Assembly: GCF_902167145.1 (NCBI RefSeq)
Contig: NC_050101.1
Coordinates: 135,996,990 to 136,060,989 of the forward strand
Origin: Zea mays
Lineage: Eukaryota > Streptophyta > Magnoliopsida > Poales > Poaceae
Direction: 5' to 3'
Length of the DNA stretch: 64,000 nucleotides
Made by a program: the position numbers and the translations under genes. How positions within the stretch are numbered: position 1 is the first letter of the stretch; each line of letters begins with the position of its first letter. The notes under the pieces were generated by a model. That model was not told the origin of the DNA. It saw nothing but the letters and a program-made list of their open reading frames with translations, and searched no databases. This document shows, piece by piece, positions 1-10,680 of the stretch.

Positions 1-3000
1 CTGGAGAAGCCTCGTAGTCGACCAGGTCTTCTCCCAGCAAGTCGTCCTCTTCCATTGATGTTGTCGTGTCGTTGGAGGCCTCCTGGTGAACGACGGACGG
101 TCCGCACGCGGGGGCCGGACGGTCCGCGCCTGGTGCAGGTTGTCCAGAGGCTTCCTGGTGAACGGCGGACGGTCCGTGCGCGGGGGCCGGACGGTCCGCG
201 CCTGGTGCAGGTTGACTTTCTATTTCTGTGGTCGTTTGTTTTTTCTCAACGGCCTTCGGTCTCCATTTCTTTTGCGGTGGCGGGTATAGTGGATGTGTGT
301 CATTAAATGTCTTTTCCGCCTCCTTCTCCTGGCTCTCCTTTGCTCTTAGGCGCTGTAATTTTCTCTTTTGGGATCGTGTCAATCCCGCTGGGCACCATCG
401 AGGCATGGAGTATTTTGGATCGGCTATTTTGATGGTAGCTGTATCCTTTTCGGTTGTGTTGGCCGATTCGCCGAAAATCATCGACCCTTTATTGTCTCCC
501 TGTATGACAACATCTGCGGTGCCTATTTTGATGCTGTCCTTTTTTGTTGTTCTTTGAGTTGCTATAGGCATATGCCCCCCTGCCGGATTGGTCGGTCTAG
601 GAGGCCGAGTAGTCCGGCAATCTTGTTGGGCTTGTGCGTGGTGACCGGATTCAGCAGCGCTCAATCGGTCTTGTACTGGCGGCGCCAGCCTATCAAAAAC
701 GGATGTTTGGGGTGCCCCCCAGGCGGGGTACTGTGGCATCCCAAATGGATATGGTGGCATGCCCCACATTTGATTTGGGACATATGGTGGAGGTAAATAT
801 GTGTATGGATATGGCATAGATGGATAAGGGGGTGGAGGGGTCCATGTCGGCATGTTAGGTCTCAATTGTACAATAGGACCTTTCATTTCTTCCGATTGGT
901 GAGATGGTCCAATCGGCCTGACCTGACGTTGCTCATGAATGGGTGAGCGGGGTCGCTTCGGTGGCCGGTCACTGGGGCCGGCCTTCTTTTTAACGTACTT
1001 AGACAGCAATTGATCGAAAGTCGAGCCAGGCTTGATCAGCCGACCAGCTGCTTTAAATGTATTTGTTTTCCACGTACCTATCTCTGGTCGTCGTGGTTTG
1101 AAAGTACGTGGACGTTGTGAATCCTGAGTACGGCCGGACCGTCCGCCGGAGCTCTCCGGACCGTCCGGTGGGGTCCCGGACCGTCCGCGCCTACGTGCCG
1201 GACCGTCCGGGATACGTAGCACGGGTTCCTGCATCTGTCTCCCTGTCTGCGCTTGCCCCCCAGTACTGGAGGCTGTGATGGTCACCTTTAGGGTCTCCCC
1301 TCCATCGGGAGTCTTCTCGGCTACCACTTTCCTGCGAGAAACTTTACGATCCCCATCGGCCTCTTTAGCATTGCCGATGATTGTCTCTTTGCCTTTGTCT
1401 TTATCGGCTGTGTTTGGCCGAACTAGGACTTTCTTGCCCTCGAAGTCAATCATGTTCATCGGAAAGGGCTCTGTGTCCACCTGCATTTCCTGAAATTTCA
1501 ATCGTCCTTCATTGATGGCCGATTGAATCTGTCGCCGAAATACATTACAATCATTAGTGGCATGAGAAAATGAGTTGTGCCACTTACAGTACACACGACG
1601 TTTTAGCTCGTCGGCAGATGGAACAGTGTGATTTATTTTAATATTGCCATTTTTGAGTAACTCGTCAAATATTTTATCACACTTACCGACATTAAACGTA
1701 AACTTAACCTCCTCTTGCCGTTTCTTTTGAACCGGCTGTAAGGAGGAACAAGCCGAAGATTTGGCCTGTTTTGGCCAAACCATTTCAGCAGCGTACACTT
1801 CCGCTGATTCGTCATCCGAGCTACTTTGGTCGCATTCTACTATGTGTACGTTGTGACGCATTGTTTTAGCAGTTTCTTTGCTCCGGCTTTCGCAAGCCAA
1901 AGCTCTCTGATGTAACTGTGCTAGTGTAAAAAATTGGATGCCTTCTAATCTTTCTTTTAAATAATATCGCAGACCATTAAAGGCTAATCCTACTAGCTGT
2001 TTCTCTGCTAAACGAATTTGAAAGCATCGGTTTCTTGTATCTCGGAATCTCCGGATGTAATCATTAACCGATTCATCTTTTGTCTGTCGCAACGACACTA
2101 AATCTACCAAATCCAACTCATAGTCACCGGAGAAAAATGATCATGAAATTTTTGTTCTAGATCCCCCCATGATGAAATGGAATTAGGAGGTAAAGTGGCA
2201 TACCATGCAAACGCGGTTCCTGTTAGCGATAATGAAAATAAACGTACGCGAAATGCCTCTGTGTCGGCCAATTCTCCCAATTGTGCTAAGAACTGGCCTA
2301 TATGTTCGCATGTGTTTTTCCCTTGATCACCCGAAAATTTTGCGAATTCGGGTATCCTGGTTCCCTGTGGGTATGGGTGGTGATCAAATCGGCTGTCATA
2401 AGGTTTCCGATATGATTGCCCCCCAGGGACCATGCTTACTCCGAGCTTATCTCGGAACGCCCCGGCTATTTCTTCCCTTACTATATCAATGGCAGCCGGT
2501 GCGAGACCACTGGCTCTCTGGTCAAACATAGGTGGGGTTGGCTGGATATTAGCATGTTGTCTTTCCCCCCATTGGTTTGAGTTACGTGGTGCATTTTCAT
2601 TTGCCTTATATGGGTCATAGGTTTGATCATTTCTTTCCGGCCTCTTGGGTGGGGCCGGAAAGCTTTCCTGGGCTCTGGATCTTGAATTAATGGGTTGATG
2701 CATTGTATAGTGCGATGAGAAGTGCTGCTGGGACGGGTGAGGATTCCGGTAACAATCCTCCTCAAAAAGGTCATGTGCGGACTGTCCGGACATTGGCCCG
2801 GGCCGTCCGTGATTATGTGCGGATCGTCCGTTGTTGTACGCGGACGGTCCGACTGGGTAGTTTAGATTCTGTGTCGTGTGTGGTGGTTCGGGCGCATATC
2901 TAGGTAACTCATTAAAAATCGGCCCGACTGTTGTTGGTCCGGACGGTCCGCGCTCATGTGCGGACGGTTCGGGCATGTGCAGATCGGCTGATTTGCTGCC

Positions 3001-3492
3001 GATTTGCGGTTGCTCAGGGTACGTGTCCATCGGCATCCCATAAAGGGGTTGTGACTGGTCGTGACAACCTGTAGCCGATGTGTTACGCGTGTTACCTCCT
3101 AACTCAACCTCGTGCGAAGGAAAATTGGCGATACTAGATTTATCAAATGCACGTACTAGTCTCTTAAGATCGCTTTGCATACCCCCTATGATGTTCTGCA
3201 TTTGTTCACGCTGATCTTCTACATAATTTCTAAGAGATTGCAGATCGTTGGTATTAATTACATTGGGGATATCTGGCGTGGGTTGGAGCGAAGCCGGATC
3301 CGTCGCCCGATGTCGGACGACCTTGTTGTTCCTATCCACTTTGAAGTTGGCCAAGAACTTTGCTTTCGCCTCCTGGATCATCCGCTCCTTGTGCTCCTCG
3401 AACTGGAGCTGCTCGTCAGCCGGCAATGTGTCCCAAGTCGGCTCTATGATGTTGCTTGGGGAAATATCAGAGCTATCCCTTGAACCGGCCAT
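1..3492 (-). pseudogene. Ty3/gypsy gag polyprotein, frameshifted and cut by window edge
   Basis: Structural capsid polyprotein of the retrotransposon. I place the start at the ATG at 3490-3492 (protein begins MAGSRD) because the longer upstream reading runs into the PBS and LTR. The first segment (to about 2131) ends in the retrotransposon-gag helix region (TLPPNSISSWGDLEQKFHDHF). One T appears missing from a T run near 2131, which moves the rest into another frame that stops at 2104. Read in the shifted frame, the DNA from 2130 to position 1 stays open. It shows a CKWHNSFSHATNDC metal-binding-like motif near 1550-1590, a Pro/Tyr-rich stretch around 720-860 and an acidic end (DLLGEDLVDYE) at 5-45. 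One frameshift in about 3.5 kb suggests a fairly young copy. Confidence 0.75.
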
Positions 3493-3523
3493 TGAGGGCC
3501 GATTTGATAGGTCTAAATATGTT

Positions 3524-3542
3524 GTCCCCAGCGGAGTCGCCA
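3524..3542 (-). other. Primer-binding site of the gypsy element
   Basis: On the minus strand, TGGCGACTCCGCTGGGGAC lies 7 bases inside the LTR end at 3550. It starts with TGG, complementary to a tRNA CCA end, as in many plant gypsy elements. I have not assigned the tRNA. Confidence 0.65.
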
Positions 3543-3549
3543 AAAAGTA

Positions 3550-4196
3550 TGTTGATGCTTTTTCGGAGCGCCAAATACTCAAGAAGAACCGGCGGCGGTA
3601 CTCTCTGGTCAGGCGCGGACGGTCCGCGGCCTGGGGCCAGACGGTCCGCGACCTGGCGCAGGGGCTAAGGTTTCCTGCCTGACGGCTGGACGGTCCGCGC
3701 CCTAGGGCCGGACGGTCCGCGCGTGCGCAGGGGCGGCGGAAGATCGCCGGCGGCGCCTGGATCTCGCTCCCGGGAGGGACCCCGTCGGGGAGGAGAGATC
3801 CTAGGGGTTGTCTAGGCTCGGGCCGGGCGACCTAGACTCCTCTAATCGGCATAGAGTCGAAGAGAGGCGAAGAATTTGGGGATCGAGAGGCTAAACCTAA
3901 ACTAGACTAGAACTACTCCTAGGATAAAATGCGAAATAGAACTTGTATTGATTCGATTGATAATTACAAATCGGCCGTAGACCTCTCTTTATATAGAGGA
4001 GGGGGGCTGGACCCTTTACACGACTGGATTCCGGGTTAATTCCGCAAATCTAGCCAACAAACATAGCACAAAACTCGGAACCCTAAACTACTCTGCGCAT
4101 GCGCGGACCGTCCGGCCCACAGGCGCGGACTGTCCGGACCGCGGACCGTCCGGCCTCAGGGCCGGACCGTCCGGCCGCTCAATATGGTGCTCAACA
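3550..4196 (-). repeat. 5' LTR of the gypsy element
   Basis: The 647-bp segment begins TGTTGATGC and ends GCTCAACA on the plus strand, so it carries TG...CA ends within the inverted pair TGTTGA/TCAACA. It borders the PBS. A promoter TATA box (TATATAAA on the minus strand) sits at about 3988-3995. CGGACGGTCCG-type palindromes cluster at both ends (about 3616-3720 and 4100-4175). The second LTR is outside the window, so the target duplication (right flank CTCAT) cannot be checked. Confidence 0.75.
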
Positions 4197-4397
4197 CTCA
4201 TATTGTAAATCTACTGCTTCTTCATTGAACTCGAAAACTGTAGCAAAAAACAATTAGAATGTGCAGTACAATATGAAGATTAAGCAAGAAATCACGTACC
4301 TAAATCTTCATCGGGTGGCTGCATATTCAAATCAAACAATGAACCCATTGCTTTGTTTACGAGGATTTGGTTTGTGAAGTGGAGAAAAGCAGTTTAA

Positions 4398-4794
4398 GGG
4401 CCCCTTTGGCAGGGCTCTGGCTTCTCCAAAAACGGCTTTGGCTCTGGCTCACGAGGTGAAGCCACTTCTTTAGATGAGCCAAAACCATTCTGAAAAATCA
4501 TTTGGCAAAACGGCTTATAGGTTGTTTTCAGAAAGACCCTTGTATAGTTTACTTTTTATAGATACTTTTATATGTATAGCTGAAATATCATTATAGAAGA
4601 CGTGAGCTGGTGGGAGGCTATTGTGCAAAAATGACGTGAGCTGAAGCCGGGTGAGCCACTTTTTTGGCTCATGCCCTCTAGTTCATTTTGAAAAAGCACT
4701 TCACTGGTGAAGCCATTTGAAAAAAGAGGTGTTTGGCACAACTTTTGCATGAGCCAGAGCCGAAGCTGAAAAATAAACCCTACCAAAGGGGCCC
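4398..4794. mobile_element. Tourist-like (PIF/Harbinger) MITE, TSD TAA
   Basis: The 397-bp element has imperfect terminal inverted repeats, GGGCCCCTTTGGCAGGG at the left and CCCTACCAAAGGGGCCC at the right. Direct TAA copies flank it (4395-4397 and 4795-4797), the 3-bp duplication made by PIF/Harbinger transposases. Subterminal GGCTCTGGCTC/GAGCCAGAGC repeats extend the inverted symmetry. There is no coding capacity, so it is non-autonomous. A short CCCACA microsatellite lies just outside at about 4831-4855. Confidence 0.8.
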
Positions 4795-4906
4795 TAAATA
4801 GGCGAGCGTGTTGTGCGAGTAGGCGAACAGACACCCACACCCACACCCACACACCAGTTGTGACATCTAGGAGAGTTTCGTAGTAATGATATTGGACTAT
4901 ATTTAG

Positions 4907-5124
4907 AACTTGTTTGGGATAGCTCCAGCATCAAGAAATTTGGTGGAGTTACTTGAGGAGGTCATTAGATGCTCCAAAAAATCGTGGAGCTAAAACGGTA
5001 AGCCTTCAGAAGACGTTTAGATAAGTTATTTCATTCATTATTTAGATTAAAAATATTTTTTAAAAACTATTTAAATTAATATTATAAACTCCACACTGGA
5101 GCTAGAACTTGGGATGGGACGTCC
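4907..5124. mobile_element. Possible degenerate MITE
   Basis: Imperfect inverted similarity links the left end (AACTTGTTTGGGATAGCTCCAG) with the right end, where CTGGAGCTAGAACTTGGGATG occurs reversed. The AT-rich core and TTTGGGATAGCTCC-like ends resemble Tourist-type elements. No clean target duplication was found, so this is tentative. Confidence 0.3.
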
Positions 5125-5940
5125 TTAGCTGACTAATTAGAAAAGGTAGTGGAAGACTACCTTACCCGAAAGAAACAAGGGCAGTAGGGGAAGTTGTGTA
5201 TAGAGAGGTTCTCTGGTCGATCATGCTGCGATAGCTTTTCGGACAAGGTATTCCTATATTACGCTTTCTACACTGTAGCGGGTTTTTTAAGCTAGTGAAA
5301 CTTTGTAAAGGTCAAGTGGGTAAAGGGTGCAACATCTATAGAGTGTAAAACTGGTATATTAGACGTGCTCGCGGTCATGGACAGCTCAGGACTCTCGCAT
5401 GATTAATTTATAGAACTAAACTTAATCTATCATATGCATTGCATAGCAGATGTTATTATTAAGTTTGATCTCTTATTTAATTAGGTTGATATCTACTTAT
5501 ACCTAATAACTGCTAATAAAATTTTGACCAACTTTAAAAGCAATGCTTAGCTTTAACCATTTTTTGGTAAGCCTTATACTTCACATGAGCTCCCACCTTT
5601 GGTGAGTTCATACACATTATTCCCCACAACTTGTTGAGCGATGAACATATGTAAGTTCACCCTTGCTGCACTCATATCCCTCATGTCAAGGACAGGTACC
5701 ACTTAATGAGGCGTATGAAGAACGCTGTGATGAGTTTGTGAGTGGTTTAGACTGTCGTCTTCCAGTCAACTATGGTTGCTAGATCGTTGTCTGCATATGA
5801 TGTAATTATTTAGCTATTTTGTACAGAACTCTTATTATATAGTAAAGATGTGACATTCGTTTTTGTATCATTAGTCATCATATGTGTGAGACTTGGTTTT
5901 AGCACACGTGATTATTTCGCGCCCGGGTTTTGGACCCCTA
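5125..5940. other. Intergenic, no gene recognised
   Basis: AT-rich DNA without a supported reading frame, RNA gene or clear repeat boundary. Confidence 0.5.
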
Positions 5941-5948
5941 AACCCGGG

Positions 5949-6611
5949 TAGGGCTGGACGAAATACTCGTGGCTCGCTGGCTCGCTCGGTTCGTGGTCAG
6001 CTCGGCTCGGCTCGGATCGGCTCGTTTGAATTTTTTCACGAGCTGAGCTAACATCCTAGCTCGGTTCGTTAATGAGCCCGCTCGGTTCGTTAACGAGCCA
6101 GCTCGCGAGCTAAACGAGCTACCATATTCCAGCAAAACGAAACTATATGTATATCATTTACAAAATAATTGATGAACATGTTATATATATGTGAGGTGTT
6201 TATGGCCTATGAATTAAACTAATGATTAATGAACTATGTCTATGTGTTAATTTGGTTTATGCAAATATAATTATGGGTTAAACTGATGAGCATGTATGTG
6301 AATTAATGAGTGATGAATTGTGCTAATTTGGTGTTATATTGACGTGGTTTGTGAAACTATGAGTATAATTACTATTTTCTATTGTTAAATTAGTTTGAAA
6401 TTAACTAAAAAATAATTATTATATACATTTTATTTTTTTTTTCTGCTCTGGCTCGCGAGCTAAACGAGCCAGCTCGAGCTCGTAAACGAGCCGAGCCGAG
6501 CTGACTCTGTGGCTCGTTACCTTAACGAGCCGAGCCGAGCTGGCTCGTTAGCTTAACGAGCCAGCTCGAACTCGGACGAGCCGAGCCGAGCCGGCTCGTT
6601 ATCCACCCCTA
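5949..6611. mobile_element. hAT-type MITE with perfect 8-bp TSD
   Basis: The 663-bp element begins TAGGGCTGGA and ends TCCACCCCTA, the short TIR form of hAT elements. A perfect 8-bp target duplication AACCCGGG flanks it (5941-5948 and 6612-6619). Both subterminal regions are packed with GGCTCG/CGAGCC repeats in inverted arrangement (about 5970-6120 and 6445-6600). The AT-rich middle has no transposase. Subterminal repeats of this kind are the usual transposase-binding regions of hAT elements; their role here is inference. Confidence 0.88.
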
Positions 6612-6619
6612 AACCCGGG

Positions 6620-7214
6620 TGTGACACCGACGAAGAAAACAACGACGCCAAAGGCTATTCTTGCTCCTCCGAATACCAATCTGGACAAAATCCTCCACTC
6701 AAAGCCAAGAAGAGAAGGGAGAAAATGCTTCGGTTATCTGAACTACAAAATAAATTCGACGAAGCAGCGGAAGAAATGCGACACAACCTAAAGCCCCAGC
6801 CACGACGACAAGTGGCATGAAAAAATTGACGATAACAATATTATTTTTGATGATACCTCTCTTTTAGCATGAAAATTTTAACATAACACCTCTCCAAAGC
6901 TAGCTACTGGTACCATAGCCAACTTCGTAGAGGTCACCCCAAATACCCATGTACGATAGCCACTGACCCGAATCGCTTAGGCCCACTGCTCTCAATCCCA
7001 ACAAATTCAAAATTTCACCTAGTGATCACCCCATACCAGTTCTTCAAAACCGTACATTTCTAGAGGCGTACAATTTCTCAAATTTCACCAAATTCGGCAG
7101 GTTGAACAAGAAGTCCGTCAACCATCAAATCATAACCACAACAAACTACAACACAACGGACGACCAAATCAAAAGCTCATACAAACCAAACTACGGCCAG
7201 CTCAAATCTGCCAG
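6620..7214. other. Intergenic, weak coding-like remnant
   Basis: The plus strand at about 6625-6820 reads as a hydrophilic, charged stretch (includes LRLSELQNKFDEAAEEM) ending at TGA, and the upstream side is cut by the hAT MITE. This may be a fragment of a retroelement or gene that I cannot name. I see nothing else up to 7214. Confidence 0.3.
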
Positions 7215-7217
7215 TAA

Positions 7218-7502
7218 GAGCATCTCCAACAATGTCTCAAACTAGTGCCTCAAATTGAAATATAGGGCTCAACACAAGAAAAACCACTTCAACAGTGCCT
7301 CAATTCAACAAATTTTGTCAAAAAACTATAGGGCACCTTCTCAAGTGCCTCAAATATACTACACCGTAGTGGGCTGCCCTATAATCTAGATTTAGGGCTT
7401 TACTATTGGAGCGAAGTGTTTTGTTGGTGCCCTAAATTCTATAAAATTTACTTATTTTTAAATTATAAGGCATTTTTATAGGTCACGTTGTTGGAGATGC
7501 TC
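7218..7502. mobile_element. Tourist-like MITE, TIR GAGCATCTCCAACAA
   Basis: The 285-bp element has perfect 15-bp terminal inverted repeats GAGCATCTCCAACAA and TTGTTGGAGATGCTC. Direct TAA copies flank it at 7215-7217 and 7503-7505. Internally AT-rich and non-coding. A short non-autonomous DNA transposon is the simplest reading. Confidence 0.82.
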
Positions 7503-7505
7503 TAA

Positions 7506-8929
7506 CGGCGTTACAAATCACATTAGATTTGCAAAGAAGTGGTTTGAATCTGAATCACACAAACCAAAGTAACAAATCTGTGCAGCCGAGCATACCAGCG
7601 ACAATAGAACTTGGCAGGCCTCCACATCCAAACTTACAAACAACACATCAAACAACAGTATGAAATCAAGCAGTTCCACCTGCTGGTTGCTAACCAATCA
7701 TGTCATGCGAAGTTACACATCGAACATTGAGATTATTAAAAAATCACAATAGGCAGGGAAAGCAAGGTGAAATAAAGCAAAGACTGCACATTCAGTAAAT
7801 CAGGGATTTAGGCTCTGTGAGGAATGTCAACTCCACTGAAATTGAATTGCTCAAAACTGGACACCAAATGTTAAGTTTGATCACAACACCTCCATAGGCC
7901 ACATGCCGGTTTAGTTCATGACACCAGCACACCAAATATTGATAATGGTCATACAGTGCACAATTCAGCAGCTTAATTAACGGTCATGTGTCGAGACTAG
8001 TACGAAGTTTTTGCACTTTGTAAAAATAATACTAGTAAAACATGGCATAAACAGGCTAAAGAATACAATCACATTGTAAAAATAATTGCAGACATCACCA
8101 TCACAGGACCGAACCAAACCCCAACTATCATTCTGATAAAAAAATAATTGTACTACAAACAAATAAATCAATCATAAGACCATATTTATACTCAATACGT
8201 ATAATCAAAACAAGAAATCCATTCAATCTATGGGTGCAGCACAATCATCACACAATAAACGAACCAGCAATAATACAGACAAAGCAGGCAAAATATTATG
8301 AGGGGTATTGAGATAACAAAGATAAAACAATACTACAGTTAAGCAAAAAATGATCCAGCAACAGCTGAGAACAATCGTAAAGAACATCTTGCAATACATG
8401 ACTGCAACAAAAACAGCAAGAATATTAGGCAGGGTACTAAGATAACAGATTTGCACGATAAGATAACAATATACAGACGAAGCAAGCAATTCTATGTAAC
8501 TCAATGAATGTTCATTATTAGTTCTATTAGTTACTCGTTAATTCATCCACATCAAGATTGTAAAATCCTTAGCGCAAACAATTACATCAACAAGTACTTA
8601 GCATACCCAGTATTATGGTCAAATAGTACCTATCTCAAGACATTAGTAGCAATTAAAATAATCAAGCAAACATAAATCAATCCAATTATGCAATACTACT
8701 ATCATCGACCTACGAATCAAAAAATCATGGTGAAACGGGCAAAAAGTGCAATCGTCTGTAAGGATGGATATGAAAACAAAATTATACTCAGTAACAGGGG
8801 TACCAATATGATAGATACTACTGCTCCATTTAAGTTTCAACCTCAGACAGATCTAAATGAGATACAATTTGAGTAACCAACATCTGAATGCTTGATAGGT
8901 TGGCGGATAAAGCAAATCGGGGCAAGCAA
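7506..8929. other. Intergenic and 3' flank of the ubiquitin fusion gene
   Basis: AT-rich DNA without a recognisable gene. The part next to 8930 must contain the 3' UTR and polyadenylation region of the minus-strand ubiquitin-eS31 gene, whose end cannot be fixed from sequence alone. Short open frames here are low-complexity and hydrophobic and are not supported. Confidence 0.5.
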
Positions 8930-9469
<540 letters not shown>

Positions 9470-9470
9470 C

Positions 9471-9669
9471 TAGGGTTTCTGTGTTCTCGGTTGTGTGCGC
9501 CTATATAGAGGAGAAAAACGACATGGACTGTTGGATCTAGGGGCTTGAGAATCTGACGGCTGGATCGTGCAGGAGTCAGTGTTCCATGCGCTGGGCTGAT
9601 TTGCCTTATCTCGTGCGGCCCACAGTTAAATGAATAAGTTGGCTTCAATCAAAAAAGAATGAATGGGCT
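9471..9669 (-). promoter_or_regulatory. Promoter of the ubiquitin-eS31 gene
   Basis: On the minus strand a TATA box (CTATATAG) lies at 9501-9508, about 105 bases upstream of the ATG. An AAACCCTA telo-box lies at 9471-9478, close to the expected transcription start. TGGGCC/TGGGCT site II-type motifs occur at about 9617-9622, 9592-9597 and 9664-9669. Telo-box plus site II is the known arrangement in plant ribosomal-protein promoters and fits growth-linked expression. Confidence 0.7.
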
Positions 9670-10052
9670 GGCTGGAAAGTGCCTATACCGGGCTTCGCAT
9701 CGGACTAGGCTTGGTCAGGAATGCAAGCTGGGTTTGACTATTTTTCAAAAAAAAAAGTTTGACTAAAATAAGCTGCCAAACATGTCATGAAAACAAAAAA
9801 CTTCCATGATCATTCACCTATGCTCAACTTCAAATATCTCACGATTCTTAAAAACACAATGGGTGACGAGGCTTCATTATAATTGCAGTTTTCATAATGG
9901 AATCAGGTTGGTTCTTGTCCAATGCAGTATCTCTTGAACATGTAGAAGAACTATGCATCATTGTATTAAGAAAAAATAGAGAGATCTTAAGTAGATCAAT
10001 ATATAAACAGCCATAAAAGGCTATCAAACAAGTGAACATATTCTGTGCTCAT
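9670..10052. other. Intergenic, no gene recognised
   Basis: No supported coding region. Contains an A-run near 9747-9757. It lies between the ubiquitin-eS31 promoter and a foldback element. Confidence 0.45.
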
Positions 10053-10257
10053 GGAGCTCTTGTGCTCATATGAGCACTTTAAATCTGGTGCCTTCATTTC
10101 TCATCCAGGGGGTGAGGGCAGCAGTGGCACACAGAAGAGACAGACGGCGCGGCGCAACAAGGGTGGCACGCAGAAGAAACTAGGAAATGTCTATTCACAC
10201 TTGGATGAGAAATAAAGACACCAGATTTAAAGTGCTCATATGAGCACAAGAGCTCCA
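10053..10257. mobile_element. Foldback/MITE-like element with long inverted arms
   Basis: The left arm (10053 to about 10108) and right arm (about 10203-10257) are near-perfect inverted copies of roughly 55 bases starting GGAGCTCTTGTGCTC. Each arm contains the 16-bp perfect palindrome GTGCTCATATGAGCAC. The ~95-base loop is GC-richer (CGGCGCGGCGC near 10147). No clear target duplication was found, so the superfamily is unassigned. The transcript of either strand would form a strong hairpin. Confidence 0.65.
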
Positions 10258-10357
10258 TAAACACAGGATACGTTCCCATCAAACAAAGGGGGATAGAGAT
10301 AGGGGAGGCAACAACACCCTATACTGAGATCATAGTCTTCTAAGGGTTTTTGCTCGT

Positions 10358-10680
10358 GTGTGAGGATCTGGTACACCTAGAAGGGAGGTGAATAGGCTAC
10401 CTGTAAATTTTCAGCTCAAGAAATTGTTAAAAACTTGAGCGGCAGTCCGCACCACCGTGCAGGGGTCTGGCACTGCCGGACAACCTTGTAGCAATTTGCC
10501 ACTGTCAGGTTTCTTCAGATGTTCAGACTTGTAGCAGTTTGCCACAGACAGTCAGCAATTTGTGACCTGGTTACAGTTCAAGGCAATTGATTAAAACTAA
10601 GACATGCTTGTTGAAATGAATATACTGTAACAAGCATACCTTTCTCCACCAACAGCACAGACAGCACATGTGTCCGTTGG
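10358..10680. repeat. Fragment of a copia (SIRE-type) LTR
   Basis: The segment CACCTAGAAGGGAGGTGAAT followed by AGGCTACCTGTAAA resembles the start of the LTR at 60577 (AGCACCTAGAGGGG...GTGAATAGGTGATCC) and other copia LTRs in this window. It is followed by a GGCAGTCCGC.../CTGCCGGAC stretch like the palindrome-rich part of those LTRs. The right border is unclear and no internal region follows. Confidence 0.4.

Larger units (their letters stand above)
1..3549 (-). mobile_element. Ty3/gypsy LTR retrotransposon, internal region (truncated by window edge)
   Basis: This is the 5' part of a minus-strand LTR retrotransposon: LTR at 3550-4196, primer-binding site at 3524-3542, then a long gag reading frame running to position 1. 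The pol genes and the second LTR lie outside the window. The gag type (no copia-like zinc knuckle, a CxxxH...C-type motif, a Pro/Tyr-rich tail) fits large grass gypsy elements. I infer a Tat-like lineage but cannot prove it without pol. The DNA is studded with CGGACGGTCCG palindromes. A ~71-bp unit rich in that motif is tandemly repeated twice at about 78-218. Confidence 0.8.
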
